Positions 47,477 through 50,699 of a DNA stretch of 50,699 nucleotides are shown piece by piece (the first letter of the stretch is position 1; each line of letters starts with the position of its first letter). The DNA comes from a virus. The stretch is from IMG/VR virus record IMGVR_UViG_3300032294_001918, positions 1 through 50,699 of that record; one strand, written 5' to 3'. The notes beneath the pieces were generated by a model. That model was not told the origin of the DNA. It searched no databases and saw only the letters and a list, made by a program, of their open reading frames with translations. Made by a program: the position numbers and the translations under genes.

Positions 47477-47819
47477 CATCATAAGTGCTGTTCAAAATTT
47501 AAAATTAGCTCAAGAACAGTTTGAGGATTTTTGTAGGCAATATCCTGAAACAAAAGGAGAAAAATTATTTAAAGTTTACGTTAGTAAAATTAATTGGATG
47601 TTTAATGATATTGTAACCCATCCATTTTTAACTGAAGAAGTAAGATCCGGTATTAAAAAAGAAATAAATAGTGATATATTTGCTATACCAGCAATCCATG
47701 AAAAAGTTGCATTGTTAACTCCAGAGCAAAGAGAAATGATTGAGGCAACATTAGACGCAATGATTAATGGAGAGGAGGTAAAAATAGTAGATATAAAACA
47801 TTTAAATGATGGAGGTTAG
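47466..47819 (+). CDS. operon protein of unknown function, 117 aa
   Basis: The protein is helical throughout (ISAVQNLKLAQEQFEDFCRQYPETKGEKLFKVYVSKINWMFNDI; LLTPEQREMIEATLDAMING) with an acidic tail. No annealing-protein motif is seen, although its place just after the exonuclease is where an annealing protein or exonuclease partner often sits. It overlaps the exonuclease gene by 11 bases and the following small gene at its stop. Function unknown. Confidence 0.5.
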   Translation: MSANIISAVQNLKLAQEQFEDFCRQYPETKGEKLFKVYVSKINWMFNDIVTHPFLTEEVRSGIKKEINSDIFAIPAIHEKVALLTPEQREMIEATLDAMINGEEVKIVDIKHLNDGG

Positions 47820-47985
47820 CGTTGTATATGAAGTAGCTGATATAATTTGTGATGCATGCTTGAATTATCATGTAGCAATTATAGAAACTGATATGATTAA
47901 ATGGTTTGATGAAAGTGTTGAAGTAAGATATTTAGAAGAAGTGCAATGCCCACATTGCGAAAAAATGACAAAAATAAAAAGATAA
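47809..47985 (+). CDS. small CxxC protein, zinc-ribbon-like, 58 aa
   Basis: The frame MEVSVVYEVADIICDACLNYHV…KWFDESVEVRYLEEVQCPHCEKMTKIKR carries two CxxC pairs about 30 residues apart (CDAC, CPHC), the layout of a zinc ribbon. The start ATG overlaps the stop of the preceding gene (an earlier in-frame ATG at 47806 is possible), and its TAA overlaps the next ATG. It is thus tightly coupled in the operon. Zinc ribbons of this size commonly bind nucleic acids or partner proteins. Confidence 0.6.
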   Translation: MEVSVVYEVADIICDACLNYHVAIIETDMIKWFDESVEVRYLEEVQCPHCEKMTKIKR

Positions 47986-48251
47986 TGGCAAAGAAGAAAA
48001 CAGAGATTCCAAAAGAAATACAAGTGTACACAGAAGGATGTGATTTTTGTATGCAATTTGATTATGATGAACCTCATGTAGTAGGCGCAAGTCCTGATGG
48101 TGATGGTGGATTAGAAATAGTATTAAAAGCATACCAAGATGCTGGCATTACTTTTGTATGCCCAAATACTGGTAAAAAACTTAGATTGTTTTCACGACCA
48201 TTATCTGATGCGGGTAGAAAAATATTAGAAGATCAAACTCCAGAGCAATAA
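47985..48251 (+). CDS. small CxxC-containing protein, 88 aa
   Basis: I take the ATG at 47985 (MAKKKTEIPKEIQVYTEG), which shares its A with the preceding stop codon, over the longer frame from 47946 that overlaps the neighbour. The protein has one CDFCMQF motif near its N-terminus and a later VCPNTGKKLRLF, so it may form a loosely built zinc finger. The rest is mixed strand and helix. It ends exactly where the convergent minus-strand gene ends, leaving no intergenic space. Function unknown. Confidence 0.55.
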   Translation: MAKKKTEIPKEIQVYTEGCDFCMQFDYDEPHVVGASPDGDGGLEIVLKAYQDAGITFVCPNTGKKLRLFSRPLSDAGRKILEDQTPEQ

Positions 48252-48536
48252 TTAAGATTTTTTATGTGCGTTAGCAAACTTACGAGCTGCTTCAACACTA
48301 CCAAATCCCCAAGCTTTAAGTGCTAATGCCTTACGAGTAGGTTCACCATTTGGCTTCTTCATAGCACCCGTCATGCCAGAAAAACGAGCTGCAAACGAAA
48401 CTCTACGAGGATTAGTACCTTCTTTAACAGGAGCTTTTAAATTACCACCTGTTTCTGCATTGTAAGATGCACGACCTTTGGCATTTAAGCCACCTTCAGG
48501 GTTTTTACCCTCTTTTCTTTGCCAAGCTCCAGACAT
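48252..48536 (-). CDS. DUF6321-like phage protein, 94 aa
   Basis: The sequence SGAWQRKEGKNPEGGLNAKGRASYNAETGGNLKAPV, with later FAARFSGMTGAMKKPNGEPTRKALALKAWGF, matches a small family (DUF6321) known from cyanophages and many other phages. It is basic and Gly-rich, with no known function. Here it is the last gene of a minus-strand set with a zero-base junction to the convergent plus-strand operon. Its conservation across distant phages argues for a general virion or DNA-related role. Confidence 0.8.
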   Translation of the reverse strand: MSGAWQRKEGKNPEGGLNAKGRASYNAETGGNLKAPVKEGTNPRRVSFAARFSGMTGAMKKPNGEPTRKALALKAWGFGSVEAARKFANAHKKS

Positions 48537-48539
48537 AAG

Positions 48540-48695
48540 TTACTTTTTTTCTTGTGCTTTAATCTTTTTTTCTTGTTTTAACATTTCGGGTGTTGGTTTT
48601 TTACCAGAACCAGCAGCTGCACGAATGTTATCCCATAAACCTCTGCGAGAATAAGAGCCATCTGCTCTTTTCATCATTTTTAATTTACTTTTCAT
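48540..48695 (-). CDS. small basic phage protein, 51 aa
   Basis: The complete short frame MKSKLKMMKRADGSYSRRGLWDNIRAAAGSGKKPTPEM…KKIKAQEKK starts on ATG in an A/T-rich leader. The ADGSYSRRGLWDNIR motif is one I recall from other Bacteroidota phage genomes next to DUF6321 genes, so the two may form a conserved pair. It is very basic. The gap to the DUF6321-like gene is three bases. Confidence 0.65.
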   Translation of the reverse strand: MKSKLKMMKRADGSYSRRGLWDNIRAAAGSGKKPTPEMLKQEKKIKAQEKK

Positions 48696-48698
48696 ACG

Positions 48699-48989
48699 CT
48701 AATTTACAACTTTATTTTTATTTTCAGACTTCCAAATAGCTAAATCTATTCCAGTTAACCCTTCAGGAAACTGCGCATTGCCATTTTTAAGCTCTTTTTG
48801 AGGCACTTGAATAAACTTGGCGTTAATCTTGCCATCAAAAACCTTATGTGGCAAATTTGAGTCGGTTATGTTATAATTATCCATAAAATAATTCACCACT
48901 TGCTGAACAGATGTCAAATTTTGCTCTTTTTGAATCATTTCCAACTTATCTAAGTCAAATCTAACTCCAATTGGTTTGCTTTTTGCCAT
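48699..48989 (-). CDS. ribbon-helix-helix-like protein, 96 aa
   Basis: I chose the ATG at 48989 (MAKSKPIGVRFDLDK) over the upstream frame to 49031, which overlaps the preceding gene. The first ~45 residues read as an RHH unit: strand PIGVRFD, helix DKLEMIQKEQNL, turn TSVQ, helix QVVNYFMDNYN. The C-terminal half (FIQVPQKELKNGNAQFPEGLTGIDLAIWKSENKN) is unassigned. RHH proteins are dimeric DNA binders that typically recognise short palindromes, and the palindromes at 50484-50558 in front of this operon are an obvious candidate site. Confidence 0.6.
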   Translation of the reverse strand: MAKSKPIGVRFDLDKLEMIQKEQNLTSVQQVVNYFMDNYNITDSNLPHKVFDGKINAKFIQVPQKELKNGNAQFPEGLTGIDLAIWKSENKNKVVN

Positions 48990-48999
48990 AATTTTTAAT

Positions 49000-49848
49000 T
49001 TAAAATGCTTCACAGCTTTCAGAACAACCATCTAACGTGTCAAACATTGTTAATTGTCTTATTTCTGCTTGGCTCATTTGAGCTAATTTTCTTATATCAA
49101 GAACAGATTTATTTTCTCTATAAAAATTAAAAGGAGGTACCCTATCGTTATCTCTTGGATTAAAATTTCCATATTTTTTTTCCATTTCCTCCCACCATTC
49201 AAAACTTTTTGGATTTCTTAACATATTGCGAGCTAATCTAGGAAAATCTTTTTTCCAACAATTATCGCAATTGCCTTCATCTGGATGTATGTCTAAATCA
49301 AAAGATTGTTTATCCCACCATTCTTTTACCATCTGCTTGGTAATTGGATAATCTACAAATGGATAAATAACTTTATCATTATTTTTATTTACTCTTTTAG
49401 GTTCATCAATCCTGATACCTAATGCTTTATGATAATCATTCCACCCTATTGATTTTAAATAACTTTCAATTGGCTTAGCTTTAAGTTGATTACTGCAAAA
49501 AGGCACCCCAGAAGCAGGCACGCCCAAAACTGAAATCATTTTTTCAAATGGCTCACCTTTTCTACTTGCTGTTTCATATGTAACAACTTTATGAGAAGTT
49601 TTATACCCTTTTCTTGACAAAAGCTCACCCTCATCAGAAAACCTTTCAGATTCTACCCAAATAATAGGTATATTCCATTCTTGAGAACATTCATCTACAA
49701 AAAATAAAGTTTTTTCTGCTTCTTTTCCGGTATTTGCAAAAACAACAATTTTTTCCCATTGATCTCTTTCTTCCCATTCGTTAAAAAGATACCACAACAT
49801 ATAACCAGAAGTCCGCCCCCCACTAAAAGAAATAAGTAGTTTTTTCAT
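49000..49848 (-). CDS. PAPS-reductase/adenine-nucleotide alpha-hydrolase family protein, 282 aa
   Basis: The N-terminal LLISFSGGRTSGYML contains the SGGRTSG PP-loop (residues 9-15) that binds the phosphates of ATP-like nucleotides. VVFANTGKEAEKTLFFVDEC, GVPFCSNQLKAKPI (with a Cys) and HKALGIRIDEPKR follow as in phage and plasmid PAPS-reductase-like proteins. A cysteine pair (GNCDNCWKKD) and a C-terminal CSESC pair are additional possible metal or sulfur sites. Similar enzymes act in sulfur activation or in modification of tRNA or DNA (for example DndC). The gene lies 10 bases ahead of the RHH gene and three after the 206-residue gene. The substrate is unknown. Confidence 0.78.
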   Translation of the reverse strand: MKKLLISFSGGRTSGYMLWYLFNEWEERDQWEKIVVFANTGKEAEKTLFFVDECSQEWNIPIIWVESERFSDEGELLSRKGYKTSHKVVTYETASRKGEPFEKMISVLGVPASGVPFCSNQLKAKPIESYLKSIGWNDYHKALGIRIDEPKRVNKNNDKVIYPFVDYPITKQMVKEWWDKQSFDLDIHPDEGNCDNCWKKDFPRLARNMLRNPKSFEWWEEMEKKYGNFNPRDNDRVPPFNFYRENKSVLDIRKLAQMSQAEIRQLTMFDTLDGCSESCEAF

Positions 49849-49851
49849 AAA

Positions 49852-50472
49852 TTATTTATTTTCTATGATATCGTAGTAAAATGAATCGGTATCTTCAGTA
49901 ATCCATTTGTCTGATTGATTTTCTACTGACAAAAGCTCGGTATCCACTTTGTATTGCTTCAAATCTTCTGGCAATCTCTTGGTTACCCAATTAGAATCCT
50001 TCCAAAATATCCTATTATTGGGCATACAAAGCAAATAACCATCGTCAGATGCTAAGATATGGCCGCATTTATAATCGGATGGCTCATTGCTGTAGGGATT
50101 ATTATACCAATCAACCGTAAACATATAATTAGCCCATACTTTAGATCCATCTCTAAGTACTACTTGGCATCTATGATAAGCTAAAAAGTCGTATTCAATA
50201 ACAGATACGTTTTCACTAAAGCAATCCCAAAGCTGTTTGTAATAAAATGGCACATCCTTTTCAGGCTTTTGTATGTATATTTCAGAAAGCGGGACTCTGC
50301 TTCTCATCATACCTGAATCGGTCAAAATATGGAATGTAAGCATTTTACCAGCTATGGACTGTACGCCAAATACATAAACGTTATAATACTCATCATTATC
50401 TGCCTCATTTTTTGTAAAGTAAGATTTCTTCACAACAGCCTTAAAACTACTTACGTTTGCATTTAATTTCAT
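49852..50472 (-). CDS. unknown protein leading the PAPS-reductase operon, 206 aa
   Basis: No family is recognised. The sequence is rich in Tyr, Asp and Trp (YFTKNEADNDEYYNVYVFGVQSI; YYKQLWDCFSENVSVIEYDFLAYHRCQVVLRDGSKVWANYMFTVDWYNN) and predicted to be mainly beta with a few helices. It has no CxxC pair or nucleotide motif. It is first in the operon behind the triple-palindrome region and three bases from the PAPS-reductase-like gene, so both are likely made early and together. It may supply or use the product of that enzyme. Confidence 0.55.
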   Translation of the reverse strand: MKLNANVSSFKAVVKKSYFTKNEADNDEYYNVYVFGVQSIAGKMLTFHILTDSGMMRSRVPLSEIYIQKPEKDVPFYYKQLWDCFSENVSVIEYDFLAYHRCQVVLRDGSKVWANYMFTVDWYNNPYSNEPSDYKCGHILASDDGYLLCMPNNRIFWKDSNWVTKRLPEDLKQYKVDTELLSVENQSDKWITEDTDSFYYDIIENK

Positions 50473-50483
50473 GGTTATTTAAT

Positions 50484-50558
50484 TGTAGCTACAAAGTTAA
50501 GTTAATTATTCCAAATGTAGCTACAAAAATTAAATTAATTATAGCAAATGTAGCTACA
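50484..50558 (-). promoter_or_regulatory. three regularly spaced TGTAGCTACA palindromes with -7 boxes
   Basis: Perfect palindromes at 50484-50493, 50516-50525 and 50549-50558 are 32 and 33 bases apart, about three helical turns, with related A+T-rich spacers (TTAAGTTAATTATT / TTAAATTAATTATA). On the minus strand copies 2 and 3 run directly into TACATTTG, a perfect TAnnTTTG box sharing TACA with the palindrome. This is an operator-promoter repeat or an iteron-like array. It is followed by the minus-strand operon starting at 50472. Confidence 0.65.
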
Positions 50559-50699
50559 AATATCCCCACCCAAAGAACATAAAAACAAGAAAGAAACCAC
50601 CCCAACCAACCAACCGCAAGGGATTGCAAGAGCCAGACCAAAGACCACCAACCCAACCACCAAAGCCAAAGCCACAAAGGAAAATGGCACTGCAAGAAA
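50559..50699. other. nearly T-free A/C-rich segment with truncated open frame
   Basis: This stretch of ~140 bases contains very few T residues on the plus strand and much more C than the rest of the window. An open plus-strand frame continues to the edge and would encode a Pro/Lys/Gln-rich peptide (KKPPQPTNRKG, QPPKPKPQRK). An ATG at 50684 (MALQE…) could be the true start of a truncated gene with an unstructured CA-rich leader. The opposite strand has an open frame that is implausibly Trp-rich. I cannot decide which, if either, is expressed. Confidence 0.3.

Noticed and set aside
50489-50695. Trp-rich 68-residue minus-strand frame as a possible holin
   Set aside because: The high Trp content comes from the complement of CCA codons, and half of the frame runs through the palindrome array; there is no charged tail or lysin partner.
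1-50699. Assignment as a true crAss-like phage
   Set aside because: Portal, terminase and hub style are compatible, but no giant RNA polymerase, DNA polymerase or other hallmark was recognised in the window. I keep only a general Bacteroidota podovirus inference.
1-50699. tRNA genes or endolysin/holin genes
   Set aside because: No cloverleaf-like segments were noticed in the few intergenic gaps, and no lysozyme, amidase or holin motif was recognised. They may lie outside the window.

Overview
The window is a nearly fully coding stretch of an A+T-rich tailed-phage genome whose host is most likely a member of the Bacteroidota. The host inference rests on two things: repeated -7 promoter boxes of the form TAnnTTTG, and genes that start after A/T-rich leaders without a Shine-Dalgarno sequence. 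Large terminase, portal, scaffold and capsid genes are present. There is no tape-measure or tail-tube gene, but there are very large putative ejection proteins and a large tail-hub protein, so I infer a short-tailed (podovirus-type) virion with a layout reminiscent of crAss-like and related phages. No integrase, RNA polymerase, DNA polymerase or lysis gene was recognised. The first gene is cut by the left edge, so the window is not a complete genome.

Layout. (1) 1-2906, plus strand: two glycosyltransferase genes. The second fuses a GT4-like domain to a domain resembling autotransporter O-heptosyltransferases (TibC/Aah type). (2) 2896-11528, minus strand: three tail-fibre genes with self-cleaving S74 chaperone ends (one collagen-like, one beta-roll), a homing endonuclease and small tail genes. 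(3) 11539-20776, minus: putative internal/ejection proteins, including a polyvalent-like protein with an ADP-ribosyltransferase-like domain, plus a ferritin-like protein. (4) 20752-29887, minus: cupin-like protein, the 1899-residue tail hub with a mucin-like modular C-terminus, ring/adaptor candidates and a GroES-like co-chaperonin. (5) 29981-39907, minus: capsid, scaffold, two small Thr-tailed proteins, portal, large terminase, probable small terminase and a two-domain beta-rich protein. (6) 40012-40629, plus: an isolated pair of paralogous small proteins with their own promoter and terminator. (7) 40658-45236, minus: small genes, an HNH endonuclease, SSB, primase-helicase, replication protein and HTH regulator. 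(8) 45357-48251, plus: recombination operon (NinG-like, YqaJ-like exonuclease, small zinc-ribbon-like proteins). (9) 48252-50472, minus: small basic proteins, a ribbon-helix-helix protein, a PAPS-reductase-family protein and an unknown, driven from a region with three spaced TGTAGCTACA palindromes. (10) 50559-50699: a nearly T-free segment with a truncated open frame.

The most interesting candidate system is self-glycosylation of the virion. A phage-encoded protein O-glycosyltransferase lies convergent to fibres made of Gly-Ser/Thr triplets and repeated beta-roll strands. Several other proteins carry nearly identical Thr/Ala/Pro tails (TTTTTTAAPTTTTTTAA). These would be natural acceptors, but the link is inference.
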